From contig JBBDID010000021.1 of assembly GCA_040880585.1 (NCBI GenBank), positions 81,115-145,114 of the forward strand: a stretch of DNA of 64,000 nt, given 5' to 3'. Position numbers and translations under genes: made by a program. This DNA comes from Paracrocinitomix sp040880585 (GTDB taxonomy: Bacteria; Bacteroidota; Bacteroidia; Flavobacteriales_D; Crocinitomicaceae). The notes below the pieces were generated by a model. It was given only the letters and a program-made list of their open reading frames with translations. It was not told the DNA's origin and did not search any database. This document shows, in pieces, positions 44,271 to 53,248 of the stretch (its first letter is position 1; the number at the start of each line of letters is the position of its first letter).

Positions 44271-44669
44271 ATGGATCTTGATAAAGTCGTTGCCCATTAT
44301 TTGCCTAAAAAAATTGCGAATGAACTTTCTTTGGGGGACATCCGAAAAGAACTGGCTGAAAAAGGATATACAAAAGACGAGATTTCTGACATTTGTAGCA
44401 CCCTATCTGATCGGGAACTTGCAGCAATTAATTCTACCAGCCAACAATCCGGAGGTTTTTTAAATCACCCGACTTTTTCTTACCTGATGATACTGATCAG
44501 CCTTGTTATTTTCGTGATCAGTTTACAAAAGTTGCTTGTTGTAATTGAATTGCGTCAAGAGGTTGAAGTGCCTTTACAATATTATCTTTGGCCGATATTT
44601 TTCATAATCGGAAGCCTTTTTTTCTCGGTTAAACATTTTCTTAAGCTCAAGAGTAGAAAAAAGGGTTAA
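44271..44669 (+). CDS. Small protein with two membrane helices
   Basis: 132 residues. A cytoplasmic helical N-terminus (about 1-60) with IRKELAEKGYTKDEISDIC precedes two transmembrane helices at about 68-88 and 102-120 and a basic tail. It starts 2 bp after the DUF4837 gene and is likely co-transcribed. No family recognised. Confidence 0.6.
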   Translation: MDLDKVVAHYLPKKIANELSLGDIRKELAEKGYTKDEISDICSTLSDRELAAINSTSQQSGGFLNHPTFSYLMILISLVIFVISLQKLLVVIELRQEVEVPLQYYLWPIFFIIGSLFFSVKHFLKLKSRKKG

Positions 44670-44773
44670 GCCATCATTTCCAATAGTTCTTCCAACAAAT
44701 CTCTGTTATTATTTAAGCGTGGGATTTTGTGCTGTCCTGCCGGTTTATTTAATTTTTTCCTGAAATAAGAAAG
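44666..44773 (-). pseudogene. C-terminal remnant of a GH3-family (auxin-promoter-like) gene
   Basis: A 35-codon minus-strand frame ends in TAA and reads GQHKIPRLNNNRDLLEELL, which matches the C-terminus of Bacteroidota GH3-type acyl-adenylate proteins (consensus near GGQ(H/N)KVPRLSNNR). It is stopped by a TAA at its upstream edge and the rest of the gene is gone. The remnant overlaps the end of the preceding plus-strand gene by 4 bp. Confidence 0.55.
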
Positions 44774-44895
44774 TTAAGAAGTTATAATGAGTGAGTTTCT
44801 TATTGATTACATCATCCCTCCTCAATCAAAACCCATAGCGAAAACGAGTTTCTCTATTTCTACAGTTGAATAGTAGATTATTTTTTATTTTCCTA

Positions 44896-44903
44896 TACAT
44901 TTG
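44896..44903 (+). promoter_or_regulatory. -7 box before the acidic lipoprotein gene
   Basis: TACATTTG, an exact TAnnTTTG match ending 16 bases before the chosen ATG. The nearest upstream TTG (44866) is 27 bases away, which is long. Confidence 0.4.
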
Positions 44904-44919
44904 TGTTAAACAGTTGAAT

Positions 44920-46443
44920 ATGAATATGAGATTTTTATATACCGGGACGATTTTTACTTTTTTATTGGCTGCATGTGCTACTGATCATTCAGAAGAGCTT
45001 ACTGATAAAGAGCCGCTTTCAGAAATGGATTTAGATACGGTGGTAAGTATTGATGACGAAATAGAAGAGGACGCACAAGAAGAAAAAATAATAACGGCAT
45101 ACATGATTGCATCCGGTCCTGATAATGAATTTTTTTTGGAAGTAGTAGAAGATGAAAACGGAGAAAAAATTTCGCATCAAGAATTTACAGAACTTCACAT
45201 GATCCCTTCAAAAAATTGGGGGGGAGAGGATGAAGTGAATGAATTGGGCCTGGGGATTATGGTGGGTGATTTTGGTCTTTGGGATGATTTTTCTAAAGGA
45301 GAATTTGATGTTGTTGTTTATTATAATCGCTCCAAAACAAAAAAATTGGCCAATTATCACGTCATTGATGGAAATGCAGATGGTTTTGTCCGTCTTTATA
45401 CGCCTGAAGGTGATCTTTTTATGAGTCGGGAGTATGAAAATGGAGAGTGGATAGCCTCTTATGAAGCTCCTTATGGTGCTGATTGGGAATTTGATCAATC
45501 CAATTCTGCATTGACCGTTACCGATAAGAAGAATGCATTTACCACAAAAGACGGACTTACCGTAGTAAGTATAATGCCGAGCCTTCATTATAAGAAATCC
45601 AAAGAAAATAGCATAGAGAGAGTGGTAGAGAAAGCATCTTTTAAAAGAGCGTTTACCATTAATGGAGATGTTTTTACCGGTCGTTTGGTCGGATATCGAG
45701 AACCTTTTGATCTAGATCCTTATCTGGCTTTTGAATTAGATTTTAAAGACGGTTGGCTGGATGGAGATGTGAAATTATACAACTATTGGGGTGATTTAGA
45801 ACTTCATGAGAGATTTGTTGCAGGCGAACTGGATACAACGGTTTTTGTAATGGATCCGGATGCCATGGATGGGATGGCCAAACCGATTATTTATATTTAT
45901 CCGGAAAAAGAAACTCTGGTAGATGTTCGTCTGGATTTTGACGGAACTCTGACCACAACTTATCCGGATTATCAGGAAGGTTGGAAAGTGTTGGCAAAAC
46001 CGGACGGAACTTTGATAGATGAAAAGGGAAAGGAATATTATGCCTTGTATTGGGAAGGAGAAAATAGAAAATCGTTTACAGTGAATGAAGGATTTGTCAT
46101 AGCCGGAAAAGACAGTCGTTTCTTTTTAGAAAAATCACTGGAAGTTCTTAACCTGAACAGAAGAGAAGCCAATGAATTTATTGTGTTTTGGTTGCCTTTG
46201 ATGGAATCTAACCCGTATAATTTGATACATTTTTCTACCAAAGAATATGAAGAAATGGCCAAATTAAAAATCACCCCAAAACCGGAGAGTTTGATTCGGA
46301 TCATGATGGTGTTTAAACCTTTAAACGAACGCATAGAGATTCCACAACAGGATTTGACCAAATTGCGCATAGAACGCAAAGGATTTACAGTGGTAGAATG
46401 GGGAGGACATCAATTGTCTGCTAAAGATCAGGTCTTATTTTAG
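44920..46443 (+). CDS. Lipoprotein with a conserved C-terminal WGG domain
   Basis: 507 residues from the ATG at 44920 (44926 is an alternative); an open start at 44866 would put the -7 box inside the gene and the signal peptide internal. The lipobox LLAAC is near residue 20. An acidic linker follows, then MORN-like repeats (about 100-310: YYNRSKTKKLANYHVIDGN, GDVKLYNYWGDLELHE). The C-terminal ~180 residues begin KPIIYIYPEKETLVDVRLDF and end FTVVEWGGHQL, a well-conserved pattern I have no firm name for. Likely outer-membrane-anchored; function unknown. Confidence 0.7.
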   Translation: MNMRFLYTGTIFTFLLAACATDHSEELTDKEPLSEMDLDTVVSIDDEIEEDAQEEKIITAYMIASGPDNEFFLEVVEDENGEKISHQEFTELHMIPSKNWGGEDEVNELGLGIMVGDFGLWDDFSKGEFDVVVYYNRSKTKKLANYHVIDGNADGFVRLYTPEGDLFMSREYENGEWIASYEAPYGADWEFDQSNSALTVTDKKNAFTTKDGLTVVSIMPSLHYKKSKENSIERVVEKASFKRAFTINGDVFTGRLVGYREPFDLDPYLAFELDFKDGWLDGDVKLYNYWGDLELHERFVAGELDTTVFVMDPDAMDGMAKPIIYIYPEKETLVDVRLDFDGTLTTTYPDYQEGWKVLAKPDGTLIDEKGKEYYALYWEGENRKSFTVNEGFVIAGKDSRFFLEKSLEVLNLNRREANEFIVFWLPLMESNPYNLIHFSTKEYEEMAKLKITPKPESLIRIMMVFKPLNERIEIPQQDLTKLRIERKGFTVVEWGGHQLSAKDQVLF

Positions 46444-46468
46444 ATCGTTTTTGGGTACTGAAGAAGGG

Positions 46469-47050
46469 TTATATGATTCCTTTTAGTTTCAATACACCAA
46501 CCATGACCGGAACAAATAAAACAGCGATACGATATTCCAAGGGGTAGCTGTCAGGAAATACGCCATAAGCCTGCCAATTGTCCCAATCTTCAGAAAAAAA
46601 CGTTTCAATATCCAGAGAGATGTCATTGTCGCTATCTACCATGTCCCAGTTATCCCAGTCTTCATTGAATGCGGTTTGAAGGTCTACATGCCAATTACTG
46701 TTAGCATCATCAATATCCCAATTGTCAAAATCATTTGAGAAAGCTGTTCTTAAAATGATTGTATAATCAGCATTGGTTAATTTCCAGTAGTCCCAACTTT
46801 CTGAAAAATTGGTCTGAATGCTTCCTGAAGCAGTGTCTGAGTTAAAATTCCAATTATCCCAATCTTCAGTAAATACAGTGGTAACATTTACCGTAGTATC
46901 GCCTAAATAAAACCGCCAATTGTCCCAATCTTCAGAAAAAACGGTTTCCATATCGGCCGCTTTGCTCTTAGTTGGGGAAGGATCATTGGGATCCTCTTTT
47001 TTGCAGGATAAAATGGCCAAGGGGATTATGAACAGGAGAATGAACTTCAT
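46469..47050 (-). CDS. Small lipoprotein built of six FSEDWDNW repeats
   Basis: 193 residues from the ATG at 47050, where a lipoprotein signal begins (lipobox AILSC). The rest is six tandem repeats of 22-25 residues, each opening with a variant of F(S/T/N)E(D/S)WD(N/Y)W followed by a beta-like stretch. The last ~20 residues are hydrophobic. The regular Trp/Asp pattern suggests a repeating beta-structure exposed on the surface. No family recognised. Probably co-transcribed with the cysteine-dioxygenase-like gene 22 bp upstream. Confidence 0.65.
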   Translation of the reverse strand: MKFILLFIIPLAILSCKKEDPNDPSPTKSKAADMETVFSEDWDNWRFYLGDTTVNVTTVFTEDWDNWNFNSDTASGSIQTNFSESWDYWKLTNADYTIILRTAFSNDFDNWDIDDANSNWHVDLQTAFNEDWDNWDMVDSDNDISLDIETFFSEDWDNWQAYGVFPDSYPLEYRIAVLFVPVMVGVLKLKGII

Positions 47051-47072
47051 TTTGATGTAAAAGATGAAAACA

Positions 47073-47936
47073 TTAAGAATATCGATCAAAATCATTAATA
47101 TCTAATAGGATAGAGTCAATGATACGACTGGACTCATTCAATTTTTTCAACAGGATTTTTACTTTATTCAGTTCTACCCAATAGAGGACACCTTTACTAT
47201 CCATCTCCAATTCTGTAATTAATCTGCTTTCAAAAGACCGGTCTTGAAAGTAATTCACCGATTTTCGATAGTGAGGACCTCGGTATCCTGTTTTCAGATA
47301 ATGTCTTAATAAAGAGGCGTAATGAGCGATTTCGGTTAATCGATCGGCATAAATAGCAGAGCTCACAACGGTTTTTTCAGAAGCCGGTAGATCATAAAAA
47401 GCACCTCCGCTAACCTGGAGTAGCTCATGTTCCCCCACATCATAAATCAAGGCGTCATCCGTAATGCCAGGAGCATTTTCTGAGGTTCCATACACATGTA
47501 TTGAAAGTGCATTTTCATCTGAATGATTTGCCATTTGATGAATTAGGTCACCATCTACGGTAATAATTTCTTTGTCGTTCAATTTTTCCCTATAGGAGGT
47601 AACTAGAAAATTTTCTTGTTTTTCAAAAACGGTGTGTTCCAGAGTTCCAAATACCTGAACGGCTCCCCAGTTGGTATATCCGTGATTATGAATAGCTGTT
47701 GCATCATTAGGCGCCCAGGACATGACCATGATTTCAAATTGGGAATCTTTATAGATCAGGCTGCGGCCGTATCCTTCATTTTTAGGGTGATCAAAGTTTG
47801 TCCACTGATTCAATTCAGACTCTTTAATATCGGCATCTTTCAATAATTTCGAAATAATTTCAGGACTTTTTTCAAAGCTGGATTTAATGTTTTTTATGAA
47901 TGTTTCAATAGAAACGGGTAGAGCAGTTCTTTTCAT
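47073..47936 (-). CDS. Cysteine-dioxygenase-like thiol dioxygenase
   Basis: 287 residues. Cupin core at about 60-165 with the iron-binding histidines in TAIHNHGYTNWG (about 82-84) and IHQMANHS (about 135), and the substrate-arginine region YGRSLIYKD, as in type I cysteine dioxygenases. Mammalian CDO has a cross-linked cysteine just after the HxH motif; the position here is in NWGAV, with no cysteine, as in many bacterial forms. A C-terminal extension of ~100 residues with RGPHYRKSVNYF is not part of the standard fold. Cysteine or a related thiol is the likely substrate. Confidence 0.82.
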   Translation of the reverse strand: MKRTALPVSIETFIKNIKSSFEKSPEIISKLLKDADIKESELNQWTNFDHPKNEGYGRSLIYKDSQFEIMVMSWAPNDATAIHNHGYTNWGAVQVFGTLEHTVFEKQENFLVTSYREKLNDKEIITVDGDLIHQMANHSDENALSIHVYGTSENAPGITDDALIYDVGEHELLQVSGGAFYDLPASEKTVVSSAIYADRLTEIAHYASLLRHYLKTGYRGPHYRKSVNYFQDRSFESRLITELEMDSKGVLYWVELNKVKILLKKLNESSRIIDSILLDINDFDRYS

Positions 47937-47953
47937 CTTAATCGTTCTGAATA

Positions 47954-47961
47954 CAAAGATA
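47954..47961 (-). promoter_or_regulatory. -7 box of the dioxygenase-repeat lipoprotein operon
   Basis: Minus-strand TATCTTTG, an exact TAnnTTTG match 17 bases before the ATG. No clear -33 element. Confidence 0.45.
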
Positions 47962-48232
47962 AGTCAATCAATAAGGCTTCAGTCATGTTTTTTTAAATTG
48001 TTACAACATTTTTTCAATGTTTAATTGATAATTCAACATTGCTGTGGTAACCAAATTTAAATGTCCGTTATATCTGTGTGAAGAGAAGGGTTAGAATTTA
48101 GTTCCGGGACAGCACCATTTTTGGAGCGGTCTCGGCTAAATTTGATCTTATATCCGTATCTCCCAATAACAATTTAAGCCTATATTTTCCGTATACTGCC
48201 TAATCAGCCTATATTTACGTTGATTAGCAAGA

Positions 48233-51200
48233 ATGATCCGAAGTTACAGCTACATACTACTGGGAATACTTCTTTGTGTAACATTCAATGGTTGGGGACA
48301 AACACTCTATGAAAAGACCTTCCCTTTTACACAAGACACCATTCAGTTTGATACCGTTTCTGTGTATCGAACCGGATTTGTGGTGCAAATTGGAGATAAA
48401 GAAATACCACAAAGTGATTACTTTTTAGACCCCCTCAAAGCCCTGTTAAAAATTAATTCTCAACAAGAAGCTGATCAAATCATAATACGTTACGAACCCA
48501 CGCCGCTTAATTTTAACCAGCAGTTCTTCCACAAATCTCCCGATATCATTATTCCGGATACGATTACCGACATTGATCCCTATAAATTTTCCGTTTCTAC
48601 CATGGAAGAGGACACCGATCTATTTGGCTCCAACAAATTAAGTAAACAGGGAAGTATTTCTAGAGGAGTGACGGTTGGTAATGCACAAAACCTTTCTCTA
48701 CAATCTACTTTAAACTTACAATTGGATGGTCAAATCGGTCCAAATCTTTACCTCACCGGATCAATCTCTGATAACAATATCCCCTTTCAACCAGAAGGAA
48801 ACACACAAAAACTGCAAGAATTTGATCAGGTCAAGCTCAAAGTCTACAACGATAATTTTGCCGTTATTGGCGGAGATTTTTGGCTGTATAAACCTAGCGG
48901 CTATTTCTTGAATTATACCAAACGTACCCAGGGAGTTTCTTTGGAGGGATACCATTCGGCAGATGCTTTTGGCTTAAAAGGAGAGGTATCTCACAAGTTA
49001 ACCGGCGCATTTTCAAGAGGAAAATTTTCCAGAAACATCATTCAGGGAATAGAAGGCAATCAGGGTCCATATAGATTGAAAGGGGCGGATAATGAGCCGT
49101 ATATTATCGTATTAGCAGGTACCGAAAAAGTATATATAGATGGTGAATTAATGCAAAGAGGTCAGGAATATGATTATGTAATAGATTATAATACAGCTGA
49201 GGTGACCTTCACAGCCAACCAGCTGGTAACAAAAGATAAGCGAATCATTGTAGAATTTCAATATTCTGACCTCAACTATGCCCGTTCGTTAATGGCCTAT
49301 TCTGCTGAAATGAAAGGAGAAAAATACAAATCATGGTTCAATGTATATAGTGAGCAAGATGCTAAAAATCAAACCATTCAACAGACGTTGACCACTGAAA
49401 AAAGGCAGATATTATCAGAGGTGGGAGATAGCATTCAGGATGCATTTGCAAACAGTGTGGATAGCGTAGGTTATTTTGATAATAGGATATTGTATAAAAT
49501 GGTAGATTCATTGGGGTATGATTCGGTTTTGGTGTTTTCAGTGAATCCGGATTCAGCAATTTATCAGGCATCATTTCAATTTGTAGGAGCAGGCAATGGA
49601 AATTACGTCTTTAAGCAGTTTACGGCCAATGGAAGGGTGTATCAGTGGGTAGCGCCTGTTTCCGGTGTGTCGCAGGGTGATTTTGAGCCGGTCCAGTTGT
49701 TAGTAGCACCCCAGAAAAAGCAAATGCTCAGTCTGGGGACATCCTATCATTTTGCAAAAAATATCTCTTCTTCCATTGAATTTGCCTTGAGTAACAGAGA
49801 CATAAATACCTTCTCTTCTCTACATGGTGAAGACGATCAGGGTATTGCTGTCAAATGGCGCTGGAATTCCGAAAATAAATTGGACAAAGAAGAAAAATGG
49901 AAGTTGCAGACAAACGCAGCCTTTGAATACCAACAAAAAACTTTTGAGGCCATACAGTGGTTTCGTTCGGCAGAATTTGATCGCGATTGGAACGTACGTA
50001 ACCAACCCTATCGTGGAGATCAAATTTTATCCAATGCAGAAATTAAATTTTTAGTTAAAAATACTGGCTCATTTGGTTTTGATATTGAGAACTTTATGTG
50101 GGGGGATGATTATCGGGGATTAAGAAATAATGTAAAAGCGAGAATCAATAAGAATGGATTTGATGCGGAAATAGATGGCAGTTGGCTACTTTCTGATGGT
50201 GCTGAAAAAACATCTTTTCTACGTCACAACAGTAAAATTACACAGCGAATTAAAGTATTAAAAGTAGGATTTGAGGATATCCATGAGCAAAATGAAAAGT
50301 TTATAAACAGCACGACTGATTTACAACAGTCATCTTACCGATTTTATGATTGGAAAGCATTTGTCTCTACTACGGACTCTTCAAAAAATCAAGTAGAACT
50401 CTATTACCGCGAAAGATACGACTGGTTTCCTGATTCATCTCGATTGACCCAGGCGACAAGAGCTAAAAATGTGGGTATGCAACTGAACTTTTTAAAAAAT
50501 CCCAAAAATATTGTACGCTTAAACCTTAATTATAGAAGACTGGATGTGATTGATACCACTTTGTTTAACAGTAAACCTGAAAACACCATTCTGAACAGAT
50601 TGGAACACCTTCTTCGAATTTGGAAAGGAGCCCTTACGGCTACTACCTTTTATGAACTCGGATCAGGATTAGAACTAAAAAGAGAGTTCATATTTATTGA
50701 AGTAAATACTGGACAGGGAACACATACATGGAGAGATTACAATAATGACGGAATAAAAGATTTAGGGGAGTTTGAGATCGCCGCATTTCAAGATCAGGGA
50801 AATTATATCCGTGTTTTCATTCCTACCAACACCTATGTAAGAACGTATAGCAATCAGTTCAACTCCAGTATTTTTCTGCGCCCCGGACGGCTTTGGCGTT
50901 CCAAAGAGGGAATACGCAAGTTTTTATCGCGTTTTTCTGATCAGGTGGTGTACAAAATCAACCGAAAAACAAGTTATGAGGATAATTTCAATGCCTTCAA
51001 CCCTTTTGTTTATGACATAGCCGATACCAGTTTAGTTTCTATTGGAACATCCTTCAGAAACACATTTTATTTTAATAAGACCAATACCGTTTTTGGTGCC
51101 AATTATTCTTTTCAGGAGAATGGATCAAAAATCTTGTTATCCAATGGATTTGATTCACGTCTTAACACTTTTCATGAAATTCGCATTAGATGGAACCTAA

Positions 51201-51685
51201 GTAAGTACTACAACCTGCGTGTGAATGGCGTTTTAGGAAGAAAGAGAAGTAACAGCGATTATGCACCGGCTCGTAATTACGCCATTGATTATAATGAAAT
51301 CGCTCCCACTTTCTCTTACCAGCCTAATACTACCCTAAGAATAAGTGTAAATGGGAAGTACGCAGAAAAGAAGAACAATTCAGACCTAAAAGAGGCGGCG
51401 ATCATAAGAGATGTCGGTTTTGATTTAAGATATAATCAGGCAAAAAAAGGAAGCTTTAATGTTCAGGCAAATTATATTCTGATTACGTACACAGCTTCCT
51501 CTAATACTTCCATTGCCTTTGAAATGTTAGAAGGTTTAAAAGCCGGTAACAACTTTACCTGGGGACTATCTTACCAAAGAAAAGTAGCCAAGAATCTTCA
51601 GTTGAATTTTAATTATAACGGACGAAAGTCTGAAGACAACAATGCAATTCATGCCGGCGGAATGGAGTTGAGGGCGTTTTTCTAA
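48233..51685 (+). CDS. Giant outer-membrane beta-barrel, SprA-like in parts
   Basis: 1150 residues with a signal peptide (about 1-22). An N-terminal globular region leads to the signature KQGSISRGVTVGNAQNLSLQ (about 141) and NIPFQPEGNTQKLQEFDQV (about 183), both very close to segments of the T9SS translocon protein SprA, then WLYKPSGYFLNYTKRTQGV. A long barrel follows, with DYNNDGIKDLGEFEIAAFQD (about 840), an acidic turn that could bind calcium, and an aromatic C-terminus (MELRAFF) typical of BAM-inserted barrels. SprA itself is about 2400 residues, so this is a shorter relative. Function unknown; surface transport is a reasonable guess. Confidence 0.75.
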   Translation: MIRSYSYILLGILLCVTFNGWGQTLYEKTFPFTQDTIQFDTVSVYRTGFVVQIGDKEIPQSDYFLDPLKALLKINSQQEADQIIIRYEPTPLNFNQQFFHKSPDIIIPDTITDIDPYKFSVSTMEEDTDLFGSNKLSKQGSISRGVTVGNAQNLSLQSTLNLQLDGQIGPNLYLTGSISDNNIPFQPEGNTQKLQEFDQVKLKVYNDNFAVIGGDFWLYKPSGYFLNYTKRTQGVSLEGYHSADAFGLKGEVSHKLTGAFSRGKFSRNIIQGIEGNQGPYRLKGADNEPYIIVLAGTEKVYIDGELMQRGQEYDYVIDYNTAEVTFTANQLVTKDKRIIVEFQYSDLNYARSLMAYSAEMKGEKYKSWFNVYSEQDAKNQTIQQTLTTEKRQILSEVGDSIQDAFANSVDSVGYFDNRILYKMVDSLGYDSVLVFSVNPDSAIYQASFQFVGAGNGNYVFKQFTANGRVYQWVAPVSGVSQGDFEPVQLLVAPQKKQMLSLGTSYHFAKNISSSIEFALSNRDINTFSSLHGEDDQGIAVKWRWNSENKLDKEEKWKLQTNAAFEYQQKTFEAIQWFRSAEFDRDWNVRNQPYRGDQILSNAEIKFLVKNTGSFGFDIENFMWGDDYRGLRNNVKARINKNGFDAEIDGSWLLSDGAEKTSFLRHNSKITQRIKVLKVGFEDIHEQNEKFINSTTDLQQSSYRFYDWKAFVSTTDSSKNQVELYYRERYDWFPDSSRLTQATRAKNVGMQLNFLKNPKNIVRLNLNYRRLDVIDTTLFNSKPENTILNRLEHLLRIWKGALTATTFYELGSGLELKREFIFIEVNTGQGTHTWRDYNNDGIKDLGEFEIAAFQDQGNYIRVFIPTNTYVRTYSNQFNSSIFLRPGRLWRSKEGIRKFLSRFSDQVVYKINRKTSYEDNFNAFNPFVYDIADTSLVSIGTSFRNTFYFNKTNTVFGANYSFQENGSKILLSNGFDSRLNTFHEIRIRWNLSKYYNLRVNGVLGRKRSNSDYAPARNYAIDYNEIAPTFSYQPNTTLRISVNGKYAEKKNNSDLKEAAIIRDVGFDLRYNQAKKGSFNVQANYILITYTASSNTSIAFEMLEGLKAGNNFTWGLSYQRKVAKNLQLNFNYNGRKSEDNNAIHAGGMELRAFF

Positions 51686-51776
51686 CTCAAGCTACCTTCA
51701 CTTACCGGGTTTTCCCCATTTTGATCGATATAAACCCGATAAAATCTGTAATTTCGTGATTCAATTCAAACAGTAT

Positions 51777-52931
51777 ATGGAAGAAAAAGACATGAAGTTC
51801 GGCACAAAAGCGATTCATGCAGGAGTAAAACCTGACCCGGCAACGGGGGCAATTATGACTCCTATTTACCAAACCAGCACTTATGTTCAGGAAGAAGTGG
51901 GTAAACACAAAGGGTATGAATACTCCAGGACACGGAATCCAACAAGGGACGCTTTAGAAAAAAATATAGCTGCCATTGAAAACGGAAAATTCGGCGCCTG
52001 TTTTGGGAGTGGATTAGCGGCCATTGACTGTGTCTTGAAAATGCTAAATCCCGGTGATGAAGTGATTTCAACCCATGATCTTTATGGAGGGACGTATCGT
52101 CTATTTAAAAGTATTTTTGAAAAATACGGCATTAAATTTCACTTTATTGGAATGGAAAATGCCGCTAGTATTGAAGAATACCTGAACAAGAACACCAAGC
52201 TCATTTGGGTAGAAACACCTACCAACCCTATGATGAGCATTATTGACATTGAAGCCTGTGCAGCAATCTCAAAAAAACATAACATAATACTGGCGGTGGA
52301 TAACACCTTTGCAACGCCTTATTTGCAGAATCCACTTGATCTGGGGGCAGATATCGTGATGCATTCGGTCACCAAATTTTTAGGAGGTCATTCGGATGTT
52401 GTAATGGGAGCCTTGGTTTGTAATGATAAAGAAATTGCTAATGAAATGTACAGGATTCAAAACTCTTCCGGAGCAATTACAGGTCCTATGGATGCTTTCT
52501 TGGTATTGCGGGGAATCAAAACCTTGCATTTGAGAATTCAAAGACACTGTGAAAATGCAGAAAAAATAGCTGCTTTTTTACTTACTCATGATAAAGTAGA
52601 TAAGGTGTATTGGCCCGGTCTTGAAAATCACCCCAATCACGTCATTGCAAAAAAGCAAATGCGAGGTTTTGGAGGGATGATCTCTTTTACGTTAAAGGGA
52701 AACAAAATGCAAGATGCACTCGATATCCTGAAAAAAACAAAAATCTTTGCCCTTGCTGAATCACTGGGGGGTGTAGAATCACTAATCGGACATCCGGCCT
52801 CAATGACACACGCCGCAATTCCAAAAGAAGAACGTGAAAAATCAGGCGTTGTAGATTCACTGATCAGAATGAGTGTTGGAGTAGAAGATGTGGATGATCT
52901 GATTGCAGATTTGAAAAACGCATTAAAATAA
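51777..52931 (+). CDS. Cystathionine gamma-synthase/lyase, PLP-dependent
   Basis: 384 residues from the ATG at 51777; a GTG at 51756 and an ATG at 51792 (MKFGTKAIHAG) are alternatives. Cys/Met-metabolism PLP family: YEYSRTRNPTRDALE, GDEVISTHDLYGGTYR, the aspartate strand ILAVDNTFATPY, the PLP lysine in MHSVTKFLGGHSD (about residue 203), and LAESLGGVESLIGHPASMTH. Synthase and lyase cannot be told apart from these motifs. Together with the adjacent rhodanese it points to sulfur amino-acid metabolism. Confidence 0.9.
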   Translation: MEEKDMKFGTKAIHAGVKPDPATGAIMTPIYQTSTYVQEEVGKHKGYEYSRTRNPTRDALEKNIAAIENGKFGACFGSGLAAIDCVLKMLNPGDEVISTHDLYGGTYRLFKSIFEKYGIKFHFIGMENAASIEEYLNKNTKLIWVETPTNPMMSIIDIEACAAISKKHNIILAVDNTFATPYLQNPLDLGADIVMHSVTKFLGGHSDVVMGALVCNDKEIANEMYRIQNSSGAITGPMDAFLVLRGIKTLHLRIQRHCENAEKIAAFLLTHDKVDKVYWPGLENHPNHVIAKKQMRGFGGMISFTLKGNKMQDALDILKKTKIFALAESLGGVESLIGHPASMTHAAIPKEEREKSGVVDSLIRMSVGVEDVDDLIADLKNALK

Positions 52932-52936
52932 AAAAG

Positions 52937-53248
52937 ATGAATGTAGAAGAAATTGCACCGAAAAAAGCGGTAGAAGCGGTTAATTCAGGCAGTATTTTTG
53001 TAGACGTCCGTGAGCCCTACGAAGTAGAAGAAGTGGCCTATGGAGTAAATCACCTGCATATTCCCCTGGGAGATATACAGCAAAGAATGGATGAGTTGCC
53101 TAAGGATAAACAAATCATTATAGGATGCCGTAGCGGAAAAAGAAGCATGAATGCCTGTATGTTTCTAAAAATGCAGGGATACGAATCGGTTAAAAATCTG
53201 GAGGGTGGAATGATCGCCTGGTTAGAAAATGACTGTCCAACACAATAA
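52937..53248 (+). CDS. Single-domain rhodanese-like sulfurtransferase
   Basis: 103 residues, one rhodanese domain. The active-site loop is CRSGKRS (cysteine near residue 67), and the family motifs VDVREPYEVEE, HIPLGDI and NLEGGMIAW are intact. It would carry a persulfide on the cysteine and hand sulfur to an acceptor. It lies 5 bp after the cystathionine enzyme, which can release sulfur, and its end overlaps the SDR gene by 20 bp. Confidence 0.9.
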   Translation: MNVEEIAPKKAVEAVNSGSIFVDVREPYEVEEVAYGVNHLHIPLGDIQQRMDELPKDKQIIIGCRSGKRSMNACMFLKMQGYESVKNLEGGMIAWLENDCPTQ

